From NCBI GenBank assembly GCA_023453665.1, contig JAEXTA010000101.1:1-7769 (forward strand): a DNA stretch of 7,769 nt, in the 5' to 3' direction. This document shows, one piece after another, positions 1-6,482 of the stretch; position 1 is the first letter of the stretch, and each line of letters starts with the position of its first letter. Made by a program: the position numbers and the translations under genes. The stretch comes from Bacteroidota bacterium. Its GTDB lineage: Bacteria; Bacteroidota; Ignavibacteria; Ignavibacteriales; Ignavibacteriaceae. The notes under the pieces are model-generated. The model did no database searches. It had not been told where the DNA came from and worked only from the letters and a program-made list of their open reading frames with translations.

Positions 1-689
1 GTACAATGACGATCATCGGTTTTGATATTGGATTTCCATTGGTTAGAACAGATATCGTTGACCTGACTCTATATGCAGACTACGCAAAGATAATTGATTT
101 CGGAAGCGGAGTTGCAACCGGAATCAAAGCTGAATTCAACGGCTTAGGTCTTGTTTCACTATTTGCTAAGCTGGAAAGAAGATTTAATAATAAACAATAC
201 ATACCATCATACTTTAATTCACTTTATGAAATTGAAAGATTTAAAGCCGACAGTTCCGGTGGTGGATTCCATAGTAAGGCTGGTGCACTTGCAACACTTA
301 CGGAAACAGCAAATGGATTTTACGGCGAACTTGGTGTGAATGTACTTGGGTTGTTTAATATAATTGGAAGTTATCAGCGCCTTGATAAATATCCCGATAG
401 CGGAATACTTCACCTCGGTACTGAGATTGCACCTGAAGAAGCACCGTTTGTTGCACGTGCCGGGTATGATAAAATAAATATTATGGATGAAGTTGATTTA
501 TTCAAACTCGATGACCGTTCATATCTATTCTTTGAACTTGGATATAAACCTTACCCGTTCTTACTAGTGTCGATGGTTTATCACTGGACATTTGCACCGG
601 TAAGAGATGCTGACGACAACATCCTTGAGTATGAACCGCAAAAAAGAATTGAACCGAGAATATCTTTTATTTACCCGTTTAGTTTTTAA
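1..689 (+). CDS. Probable outer-membrane beta-barrel protein, C-terminal part (5' truncated by window edge)
   Basis: The reading frame is open to the left edge (codon 3-5 is sense), so the ATG at position 6 is probably internal and the true start lies outside the window. About 228 residues are visible. They alternate short hydrophobic and aromatic stretches with polar turns, as in transmembrane beta-strands, and the chain ends in a strand-like segment closing with Ser-Phe. A terminal aromatic residue is the usual BAM-recognition feature of outer-membrane barrels. No enzyme motif is visible. I infer a barrel protein of the outer membrane with unknown cargo or role; a periplasmic beta-rich protein is the alternative. 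The gene converges on the HAD phosphatase gene, with a hairpin between them. I do not recognise a specific family. Confidence 0.7.
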   Translation, partial: TMTIIGFDIGFPLVRTDIVDLTLYADYAKIIDFGSGVATGIKAEFNGLGLVSLFAKLERRFNNKQYIPSYFNSLYEIERFKADSSGGGFHSKAGALATLTETANGFYGELGVNVLGLFNIIGSYQRLDKYPDSGILHLGTEIAPEEAPFVARAGYDKINIMDEVDLFKLDDRSYLFFELGYKPYPFLLVSMVYHWTFAPVRDADDNILEYEPQKRIEPRISFIYPFSF

Positions 690-703
690 GTCAAATATTA
701 CTC

Positions 704-736
704 AGAGCATCTAGGAGGAAAATTCTTAGATGCTCT
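704..736. terminator. Hairpin between convergent genes, probable bidirectional terminator
   Basis: Bases 704-716 (AGAGCATCTAGGA) pair with 724-736 (TCTTAGATGCTCT). This gives a 13-bp stem with a single G-T (G-U in RNA) wobble and a 7-base loop. The stem lies in the 60-bp gap between two convergent genes, 15 bp after the stop of the barrel-protein gene and 13 bp from the stop of the HAD gene. Neither side has a long T-run, so it is not a textbook intrinsic terminator. Its position and near-perfect symmetry still make a shared terminator or 3'-end stabilising hairpin the best reading. Confidence 0.7.
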
Positions 737-749
737 ATCTAATGTTATC

Positions 750-1394
750 TCAAATATTTTTCTCTAACATATTTCTCAATTCATTAACTGAATGAAAAAC
801 ATAATCGCTTTTATATTTAATCACTTCTGATTTAGAATAACTATCCCAAAGCACAGAAGCTACTTTTACACCCGCAGAACGTGCAGCTTTAATGTCTGAA
901 ACAGCGTCTCCTACCATAAGGACATTTTCATTTTCTAATTTAAACTCGTTTACAAATTTTAATATTCCTTCAGGGGAGGGTTTATGTTCAGCAACATCAT
1001 CACCTGTGACAATCATATTGAAGTATTCATAAATGCCAAGGTGTTTAAGTGTTATTACAGCCGAATCACGACCTTTGCCAGTGTAAATTGACAGAGGAAC
1101 ATTTTTACTCTTCACCAGTTCAAGAACATCTTTTATCCCGGGATAGAGATCAGCCATATCATGATTATCTTTATAAAAAGTATAATACTCTTCACGTGCA
1201 ACAGGATAATTTTCGCCGCACCATTCTTTTAGAATTACGTCTTCTGTGGGACCGAATAATGCAATGATCTCATCCGGCGTAAGATGTTTACCGAGATATT
1301 TATTTGTTATGTGATTAAACGAAGCAAATATTAGCTCATTAGTAGAAGTTAAGGTTCCGTCTATATCAAAAATTATCCCCGAAAATTTATTCAT
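750..1394 (-). CDS. HAD-superfamily hydrolase, phosphoglycolate phosphatase-like
   Basis: This 214-residue cytosolic protein has a complete HAD catalytic set. Motif I is DIDGT at residues 10-14 (nucleophile D10, acid/base D12). Motif II is the Thr in SIYTG near residue 105. Motif III is the Lys in EHKPSPEG at 138, and motif IV is GDAVSD at 162-167. An alpha-helical cap lies between motif I and motif II (about residues 16-85), typical of subfamily I enzymes such as Gph and PpaX. The expected reaction is Mg-dependent hydrolysis of a small phosphate ester by way of an aspartyl-phosphate. The substrate (2-phosphoglycolate, pyrophosphate, a sugar or nucleotide phosphate) cannot be read from the sequence. 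The ATG is preceded by only a weak purine-rich stretch. It lies 31 bp downstream of the exported propeller protein on the same strand, so the two are probably co-transcribed. Confidence 0.93.
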   Translation of the reverse strand: MNKFSGIIFDIDGTLTSTNELIFASFNHITNKYLGKHLTPDEIIALFGPTEDVILKEWCGENYPVAREEYYTFYKDNHDMADLYPGIKDVLELVKSKNVPLSIYTGKGRDSAVITLKHLGIYEYFNMIVTGDDVAEHKPSPEGILKFVNEFKLENENVLMVGDAVSDIKAARSAGVKVASVLWDSYSKSEVIKYKSDYVFHSVNELRNMLEKNI

Positions 1395-1425
1395 ATTTCT
1401 TTGTATTTTCTTATAGTGAATTGTG

Positions 1426-3237
1426 TTAATTAATTTTAAAACAATAAATCATTCCATCTGCATTTGATGTAACGAATACATCGTCATAAAAATGTTGAAT
1501 ATCATTTAGTCTTGAACTGCCTGCAAAAAATAGTTGAGTGAGTTTGTATTCTTTATCTATCAACTTAACATTCCCGTTTTTTAAAGGTATGAGTAAGTTT
1601 TTATTCCACTCAGAAATTTTTATTGGAGTTGTATCGTAACCATTCTTCAAATCAATTTCTTTAATAACTTTTCCATCTGTTGAAAGAACAATGAATTTAT
1701 CTTTGAAATTTTTTATGAACAGATTTTTTTTATCGCTGCTTAAACCGATTGATTCCCATCCACCAACATCTTTCTTCCAGTTGGTTGTGCCAAGAAGGAG
1801 ATCAATCGCATATATATTTTTATCAGTTGTGGTTATAAAAATATTTTTACCATCACTCACAGGTGAACATCTTGCAGGGGAAGAGTAAAAACCTCCTTCA
1901 TTAGTCCATTTCCAGTTTAGAATTCCGCTTCGTTTATCAACGCAATACAGGTATAAATCATGACTGTTAATTATTATGCGGTCATCTGCAACTAAAGGTT
2001 CAGACTCGATCATATCTGTAGCGGAACTATTTTGCCAGATAAGTTCAAAGGAATAAATATTATAACAATATAAATTCCCGTTCAGTGTTCCGAAGATGAT
2101 TGCTCTGATCTTTCCTTCGGGCACTTCAATAGTTGCCGATATTATTCTGGATGTGATAGGTTCACCAACTCCAATTGTCTGAAATATTTCTCCTGTGTTT
2201 GCGTTTAATGAAATCAGATCACCTTGTAAAGTGCCGAGCACGAGCAAGTCACCATCTTTGATAAGATTACTAATTGAACTACCTTCAATTTCTGTCTGCC
2301 ATTTAACTGAACCTGATTTAGTAAGACAGGTGACTTTGCCTTCAGGTGTTAGAGTAAATACAAAGTTATCCTTAACTACGAGTGAATTGTTAACAGAACT
2401 TTTTAAATCATATTGCCATAACAGAATATTTTTATCATCCTTAAGTTGTAGCGAATCAACAGGAGTAAAATGTTTTATGGTCGTTAAAGGAAAACTTTGT
2501 ATAATATTTGTTTTGCCTGTTTTACTTACTTCTAAAAATATCAGAGAATCATTTCTCGTTTCAAAAACAAAATAACTCCAGTCATTATTCTTAGCAGTTA
2601 AACCTTTTGCTGAGAAGGAAGGCACACCGACGGTTTCAAAAAGTTTATTACTTTCGCCTTCAGTTGAAAAAACCGCAACAACATTTTTATTCGCAAGAAG
2701 GTTTGTCAATTTAAACCAGTTATCAATTGAACTGTTAATAGGTTGATTTAGAAAGAGGATTACCGGTTCATCATTATTTATTGAATCTTTAAGCAGTTCC
2801 AGCCATTCAAGATCTTCCCGCTTAAAATGTCCGCCTTCACCTCTTCGTTCTACAGCAGATGTAATGCCAATAATTGATAGCTGTTCGTCTTTGTAAAAAA
2901 ACTTGTCATCGCCGAATACATCTTTGAAAATTCCCGAATTACCTTTTAACCATTTGTAGTCATTAGTTCCGGGAATAAAATAACATTGTTGAGGCAAGTC
3001 TGAGGTAATTGTTTTTAACGATTGAAATTCTTCTTCAGTACTCTTAATGGAAAGGTTTCCAGTTAAAATTATTTTTTCAATGTCTGTCTTTCCACCAATG
3101 ACATCGCACATTTCCTGGAGTTTGGTGTTGATGGTTTCTGATCCAACCTGCGGATCGAAAATCCATACAATATTTTTTGTCTGCGGGTTGCAAATACCGG
3201 CAAGTAAAAACACGAGTACAACTAATAATTTTTTCAT
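1426..3237 (-). CDS. Exported degenerate calcineurin-like phosphoesterase fused to a PQQ-type beta-propeller
   Basis: This 603-residue protein begins with a signal peptide (KK, then a hydrophobic core to about residue 15). A Cys at 16 is preceded by AGI, which is close to a lipobox but not canonical. Residues 21-250 follow the strand/helix order of a metallophosphoesterase, but the metal-binding motifs are eroded. Motif I reads DPQVG (28-32), motif II TGNLS (59-63, Asp to Asn), motif III PGTND (89-93, instead of GNHD), motif IV LNQP (163-166, instead of a His-His-Pro type), and motif V FSTEGES (190-196, instead of GHxH). Residues about 265-603 carry repeated propeller signatures with the form 'G.ly.ld..tG...W', for example near 339-352, 387-401, 429-443, 474-487 and 555-560. 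This is the PQQ/BamB-like fold. I infer a periplasmic or surface binding or scaffold protein, not an active phosphatase. No partner is evident. A weak ribosome site precedes the ATG. Confidence 0.8.
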   Translation of the reverse strand: MKKLLVVLVFLLAGICNPQTKNIVWIFDPQVGSETINTKLQEMCDVIGGKTDIEKIILTGNLSIKSTEEEFQSLKTITSDLPQQCYFIPGTNDYKWLKGNSGIFKDVFGDDKFFYKDEQLSIIGITSAVERRGEGGHFKREDLEWLELLKDSINNDEPVILFLNQPINSSIDNWFKLTNLLANKNVVAVFSTEGESNKLFETVGVPSFSAKGLTAKNNDWSYFVFETRNDSLIFLEVSKTGKTNIIQSFPLTTIKHFTPVDSLQLKDDKNILLWQYDLKSSVNNSLVVKDNFVFTLTPEGKVTCLTKSGSVKWQTEIEGSSISNLIKDGDLLVLGTLQGDLISLNANTGEIFQTIGVGEPITSRIISATIEVPEGKIRAIIFGTLNGNLYCYNIYSFELIWQNSSATDMIESEPLVADDRIIINSHDLYLYCVDKRSGILNWKWTNEGGFYSSPARCSPVSDGKNIFITTTDKNIYAIDLLLGTTNWKKDVGGWESIGLSSDKKNLFIKNFKDKFIVLSTDGKVIKEIDLKNGYDTTPIKISEWNKNLLIPLKNGNVKLIDKEYKLTQLFFAGSSRLNDIQHFYDDVFVTSNADGMIYCFKIN

Positions 3238-3249
3238 AACTGAATTAAG

Positions 3250-3274
3250 GTTAATTTCACTTCGTAAAATTAAC
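3250..3274. promoter_or_regulatory. Small inverted repeat in the divergent intergenic region
   Basis: GTTAATTT at 3250-3257 is the reverse complement of AAATTAAC at 3267-3274, with a 9-base spacer. It is 13 bp upstream of the start codon of the exported propeller protein and 57 bp before the GTG of the methyltransferase gene. It could be an operator, or a hairpin in the leader of the minus-strand transcript near its ribosome binding region. The arms are very AT-rich, so chance is a real possibility. No convincing promoter could be assigned to either direction in this 93-bp gap. A TAnnTTTG match exists on the minus strand at 3323-3330 but lacks a good upstream TTG. Confidence 0.3.
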
Positions 3275-3311
3275 GATTTTCTGCAACTTATTTATGAATA
3301 CCCTAATCATA

Positions 3312-3318
3312 AGAAGGA
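3312..3318 (+). promoter_or_regulatory. Ribosome binding site for the GTG-started methyltransferase gene
   Basis: AGAAGGA lies 12 bases before the GTG at 3331. It is the only Shine-Dalgarno-like purine run nearby. The conserved PUA-domain sequence begins immediately after this GTG, and no in-frame ATG occurs in the first residues. Together these support a GTG start. Confidence 0.6.
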
Positions 3319-3330
3319 CAAACAAAAATA

Positions 3331-4506
3331 GTGACGCTTCCTAAAATTATATTAAAGAAGAATGAAGACAGGCGAATTCGTTCAGGTCATCTTTGGGTTT
3401 TCAGTAATGAAATATTCAGTACTGAAGGAAATCCCGTAAACGGAGATCTTGTTGAAATATTTGATGCTAAAAATGTATTTGTCGGAACAGGATTTTATAA
3501 TAAAAATTCACTCATTGCGGTAAGATTAATTTCTAATGAAAAAGATATTGATCTAAAAAGTGTTTTCAGGGAAAAAATTCTTGCAGCTTATTCGCTACGA
3601 AAGCAGTTTTATCCTGAAAGAGAATCATTCAGGCTTGTATTCAGCGAAAGTGATTTTTTACCCGGACTGATAATCGATAAATACAACTACACTTATGTTT
3701 TGCAGGTTTATTCATTTGGATTAGAAAAGAATATTGAGCTGATCATCGACATCCTTAAAGAAGATTTTAATGCAATAAATATTTTTAGTATGAACGAAGA
3801 ACACTTTCGCTTAATTGAAGGACTCCCAGTTGAAAATAAAATCTATGCCGGAGCTATTGAAGATGAAATCATTGATGATGGTTCAATCAAATACAAAATA
3901 GATTTTTCTGCCGGTCAGAAAACAGGATTTTATTTCGATCAATCAGATAACAGATTTTTTATACAAAAACTTTGTAAAGATAAATCAGTGCTTGATGCGT
4001 TTTGCAATTCAGGTGGATTTGGATTTCACGCAATAAAATCAGGCGCAAAAAATGTTACATTCGTTGATTCATCATCGCAAGCAATAGATTCAGTAAAAAA
4101 CAATTTTGACCTGAATAATCTTGAATGTGAAAAAGAAACTATAAGATCAGATGTGTTTGATTACCTTGAAGAATGTATAAAACTTAATAAAAAGTTTGAT
4201 GTAGTAATGATCGATCCTCCGGCTTTTGCAAAAAACAAAAAAAATATCAACCAGGCAAAAAAGGGTTATGAAAAGCTTAATCGGCTCGCCTTAACAATTA
4301 TTAACAAAAATGGATTTTTGATAACATCTTCATGTTCATATCATTTAGAAGAAAAAGATTTTTTTTCAATTGTTAATTCGGCATCAGAAAAAAGCAACAG
4401 ACAGATCCAGTTAGTGCACTTCAACAATGCTTCGCTGGATCATCCGTCACTCCCGGCAATGAATGAAACAACATATCTTAAATTTGCAGTATTTCATGTA
4501 AGGTAA
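3331..4506 (+). CDS. rlmI: Class I SAM-dependent 23S rRNA methyltransferase, RlmI family (PUA + Rossmann domains)
   Basis: This 391-residue cytosolic protein matches the usual length of RlmI/YccW-type enzymes. An N-terminal PUA domain (about residues 3-75, with the typical SGHLWVFSNEI start at 18-28) should bind RNA. It is followed by the linker domain and then a Rossmann methyltransferase core. The core shows the family block GQKTGFYFDQSDNR (195-208), the SAM-binding motif VLDAFCNSGGFGFHA (220-234), the acidic residue ending motif II (VDSS, D246), the catalytic DPPAFAKNKK (295-304) and the motif VI SCS (334-336). By family knowledge it would make m5C in 23S rRNA (C1962 in E. coli) during ribosome assembly. 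Exact target and position are inferred, since the family also contains paralogues with unproven targets. It starts with GTG. It is divergent from the propeller gene and lies 115 bp before the moxR operon, probably as a separate transcription unit. Confidence 0.9.
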   Translation: MTLPKIILKKNEDRRIRSGHLWVFSNEIFSTEGNPVNGDLVEIFDAKNVFVGTGFYNKNSLIAVRLISNEKDIDLKSVFREKILAAYSLRKQFYPERESFRLVFSESDFLPGLIIDKYNYTYVLQVYSFGLEKNIELIIDILKEDFNAINIFSMNEEHFRLIEGLPVENKIYAGAIEDEIIDDGSIKYKIDFSAGQKTGFYFDQSDNRFFIQKLCKDKSVLDAFCNSGGFGFHAIKSGAKNVTFVDSSSQAIDSVKNNFDLNNLECEKETIRSDVFDYLEECIKLNKKFDVVMIDPPAFAKNKKNINQAKKGYEKLNRLALTIINKNGFLITSSCSYHLEEKDFFSIVNSASEKSNRQIQLVHFNNASLDHPSLPAMNETTYLKFAVFHVR

Positions 4507-4526
4507 AAAGAATAGCCCGAAATTTC

Positions 4527-4557
4527 TTGAAATATAAATGCAACATTTTTAAGTTTG
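4527..4557 (+). promoter_or_regulatory. Candidate Bacteroidetes-type promoter upstream of moxR (distal)
   Basis: TTG at 4527-4529 is followed after 20 bases by TAAGTTTG at 4550-4557. This matches the TTG-N19/21-TAnnTTTG pattern described for Bacteroidetes housekeeping promoters. It is in the 115-bp gap before the moxR operon, where a promoter is expected. Transcription would begin near 4563-4566, giving a leader of about 55-60 bases. The assignment depends on the organism using that sigma-factor preference, which is not known. Confidence 0.4.
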
Positions 4558-4582
4558 CACGCGTCTAATTTCATTACTTTTG
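4554..4582 (+). promoter_or_regulatory. Candidate Bacteroidetes-type promoter upstream of moxR (proximal)
   Basis: TACTTTTG at 4575-4582 is a second full match to TAnnTTTG. The TTTG at 4554-4557 sits 17 bases upstream as a possible -33 element, slightly closer than the usual spacing. That TTTG is also the end of the distal promoter's -7 element, so the two candidates overlap and could not be occupied together. Transcription would start near 4588, leaving a leader of about 30 bases with the ribosome site. Confidence 0.35.
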
Positions 4583-4606
4583 AAAGTTATCTCAACTAAA
4601 AAATAA

Positions 4607-4612
4607 AGGAGA
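4607..4612 (+). promoter_or_regulatory. Strong Shine-Dalgarno site fixing the TTG start of moxR
   Basis: AGGAGA, extended on both sides by purines (AAAGGAGAGAAG), ends 9 bases before the TTG at 4622. This near-ideal match and spacing decide the start. The next in-frame ATG is 20 residues further on, inside the first conserved helix of the MoxR fold, and has no comparable site. Confidence 0.8.
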
Positions 4613-4621
4613 GAAGTCATC

Positions 4622-5605
4622 TTGGATATCACCGTATTGAATGAAAAAATTAAACAGGAAAGCGCCTTCATTGATCTTTTGATGAATGAAATAGGTAAAG
4701 TGATTGTCGGACAAAAAGCAATGGTTGAACGTCTTGTAATAGGATTGTTAGGTAACGGACATATTTTGCTTGAAGGTGTTCCGGGACTTGCTAAAACACT
4801 CGCAATAAAAACTCTTGCCGCTTCTATGAAAGCAGGGTTTCAGCGTATTCAATTTACTCCTGATCTTCTTCCGGCAGACTTAATTGGTACGATGATTTAT
4901 AACCAGAAAGAAGGAAATTTTTTCATAAGAAAAGGTCCGCTTTTTTCCAACTTCATTTTAGCTGATGAAATTAACAGAGCTCCCGCAAAAGTTCAGAGTG
5001 CTTTACTTGAAGCAATGCAGGAACGGCAGGTTACGATTGGTGAGCAAACATTCAAACTTGAAGAACCGTTCCTAGTACTGGCAACTCAAAATCCAATTGA
5101 ACAGGAAGGAACATATCCTCTGCCCGAAGCACAGGTAGACAGGTTTATGTTAAAAGTTAAAATAACTTATCCTTCACGTGAAGAGGAATTAAAGATTGTA
5201 AGACAAAACATTAATGATGAAGACGTAAAAGTTCAACCTGTAATAACAACAGCAGACATATTAAAAGCACGTAAGCTTGTTAATGAAGTTTACATTGATG
5301 AAAAAATTGAAAAATATATTCTTGATATTGTATTTGCTACACGTGACCCAAAACAATTCGGACTTCAAAATCTATCGAACTTGATCAGCTATGGCGCATC
5401 ACCGAGAGCAAGTATAAACCTGGCACTCGGCGCAAAAGCTATGGCGTTTATAAAAAGACGGGGTTATGTAATTCCCGAAGATGTTCGCTCAATTTGTTAT
5501 GATGTAATGCGCCACAGGATTGCAGTTACTTATGAAGCCGAGGCAGAAGAAATAACAACAGAAAATGTTTTAAGTGAAATATTGAATAAGATCGAAGTAC
5601 CATAA
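4622..5605 (+). CDS. moxR: MoxR-family AAA+ ATPase
   Basis: This 327-residue soluble ATPase has the normal length for the family and all key motifs. Walker A is GVPGLAKT at 52-59 and Walker B is ILADEIN at 112-118 (D115, E116). Sensor 1 is the Asn of ATQNP at 157. The MoxR block EGTYPLPEAQVDRF spans 162-175, and the sensor 2 Arg is in GASPRAS, about 262. The C-terminal lid domain is complete. MoxR proteins form hexamers and act with vWA-domain partners as ATP-driven chaperones or remodelling machines. The adjacent DUF58 and BatA genes are the expected partners. It uses a TTG start with a strong ribosome site and heads the operon behind the candidate promoters. The stop codon is 1 bp before the next ATG. 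Family identity is secure; the client protein is unknown. Confidence 0.97.
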   Translation: MDITVLNEKIKQESAFIDLLMNEIGKVIVGQKAMVERLVIGLLGNGHILLEGVPGLAKTLAIKTLAASMKAGFQRIQFTPDLLPADLIGTMIYNQKEGNFFIRKGPLFSNFILADEINRAPAKVQSALLEAMQERQVTIGEQTFKLEEPFLVLATQNPIEQEGTYPLPEAQVDRFMLKVKITYPSREEELKIVRQNINDEDVKVQPVITTADILKARKLVNEVYIDEKIEKYILDIVFATRDPKQFGLQNLSNLISYGASPRASINLALGAKAMAFIKRRGYVIPEDVRSICYDVMRHRIAVTYEAEAEEITTENVLSEILNKIEVP

Positions 5606-5606
5606 G

Positions 5607-6482
5607 ATGATCGGTAAAGAACTTCTTAAACAGGTCAGGCAAATTGAAATCAGGACGAGGGGACTTGTTAACCAGGTTTTCTCAGGCGAATATCATTCCG
5701 TCTTTAAAGGAAGAGGAATGGAGTTTTCCGAAGTCCGTGAATACCAGTTTGGTGACGACATCCGGAATATTGACTGGAATGTTACAGCAAGATTCGGACA
5801 TCCTTTCATTAAAATATTTGAAGAGGAACGCGAACTTACTGTAATACTAATGGTTGACCTCAGCGGCTCACTCATTTTCGGAAGCGTGGAGAAAACCAAA
5901 CAACAGATAGCAGCTGAACTGAGTGCTATTCTTGCATTTTCAGCTTTGAAGAATAATGATAAAGTCGGGTTGATTTTATTTACGGATAAAATTGAAAAAT
6001 TTGTTCCGCCTCGTAAAGGAAAAAAACATGTACTCAGAATTATAAGGGAAGTTTTATCATTCAAACCGGAAGGTAAAACCACAAACCTTAAATCGGCACT
6101 TGAGTATATGAACAATGCAATCAAAAAAAGAAGTATAGTTTTTCTGCTTTCTGACTTTATGGATAATGGTTATGAAAAAATTTTAAGTGTTGTTGGTAAG
6201 AAACACGATCTTATCGGTGTTGTAATAAACGATAAAAGAGAAAAGTACATTCCGAAGCTTGGTCTTATAAAATTTACTGATGCAGAAACCGGCGAAGAAA
6301 GATGGATTGACACAAGCAGCAAAGCGTTCCAGAAAAATCTTGAAGAGTTAAAACAGAGTAACGAGCAGCAAATGAAATCGTTGTTTACTAAAACTCGGCT
6401 TGACAGCATATTGATCCAAACCGGTGAAGATTATGTAAAACCGCTTGTTCAGTTCTTTAAAATGCGTGAGAGACGATGGTAA
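5607..6482 (+). CDS. DUF58 domain protein (soluble, vWA-like fold), MoxR partner
   Basis: This 291-residue protein has no signal peptide or membrane segment, so it should be cytosolic. The DUF58 signature occupies residues 35-62, with GRGMEFSEVREYQFGDD followed by IDWNVTAR. A vWA-type fold follows with an intact MIDAS metal site: DLSGS at 84-88, a Thr in GKTTN near 158-159, and D183 in LLSDF. The family almost always sits next to moxR. It is thought to be the adaptor that the ATPase acts on or uses, but no biochemical activity is established. The ATG is 1 bp after the moxR stop with no good ribosome site, which suggests translational coupling. The end overlaps the next gene by 7 bp. This short form, without the N-terminal membrane helices of some DUF58 proteins, is the one usual in Bat operons. 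Confidence 0.95.
   Translation: MIGKELLKQVRQIEIRTRGLVNQVFSGEYHSVFKGRGMEFSEVREYQFGDDIRNIDWNVTARFGHPFIKIFEEERELTVILMVDLSGSLIFGSVEKTKQQIAAELSAILAFSALKNNDKVGLILFTDKIEKFVPPRKGKKHVLRIIREVLSFKPEGKTTNLKSALEYMNNAIKKRSIVFLLSDFMDNGYEKILSVVGKKHDLIGVVINDKREKYIPKLGLIKFTDAETGEERWIDTSSKAFQKNLEELKQSNEQQMKSLFTKTRLDSILIQTGEDYVKPLVQFFKMRERRW

Noticed and set aside
2195..2575. Open frame of 126 codons on the plus strand inside the propeller protein gene
   Set aside because: It lies wholly antisense to a continuous coding region with propeller repeats, and no ribosome site or family resemblance was seen.
3323..3330. TATTTTTG on the minus strand as a promoter for the propeller gene
   Set aside because: It matches TAnnTTTG but no TTG occurs at the right distance upstream, and such AT-rich words are frequent by chance here.
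3047..3331. Open frame of 94 codons on the plus strand ending at the rlmI start
   Set aside because: Most of it is antisense to the signal peptide and phosphoesterase-like region, and its last part crosses the intergenic gap without any conserved feature.
4522..4533. Short palindrome ATTTCTTGAAAT after rlmI as a terminator
   Set aside because: The stem is only 5 bp with a 2-base loop, too short to form a stable terminator hairpin.
5693..6124. Open frame of 143 codons on the minus strand inside the DUF58 gene
   Set aside because: It is antisense to a gene with clear conserved motifs, and its product is Ser/Leu-rich with no recognisable domain, as expected of a shadow frame.
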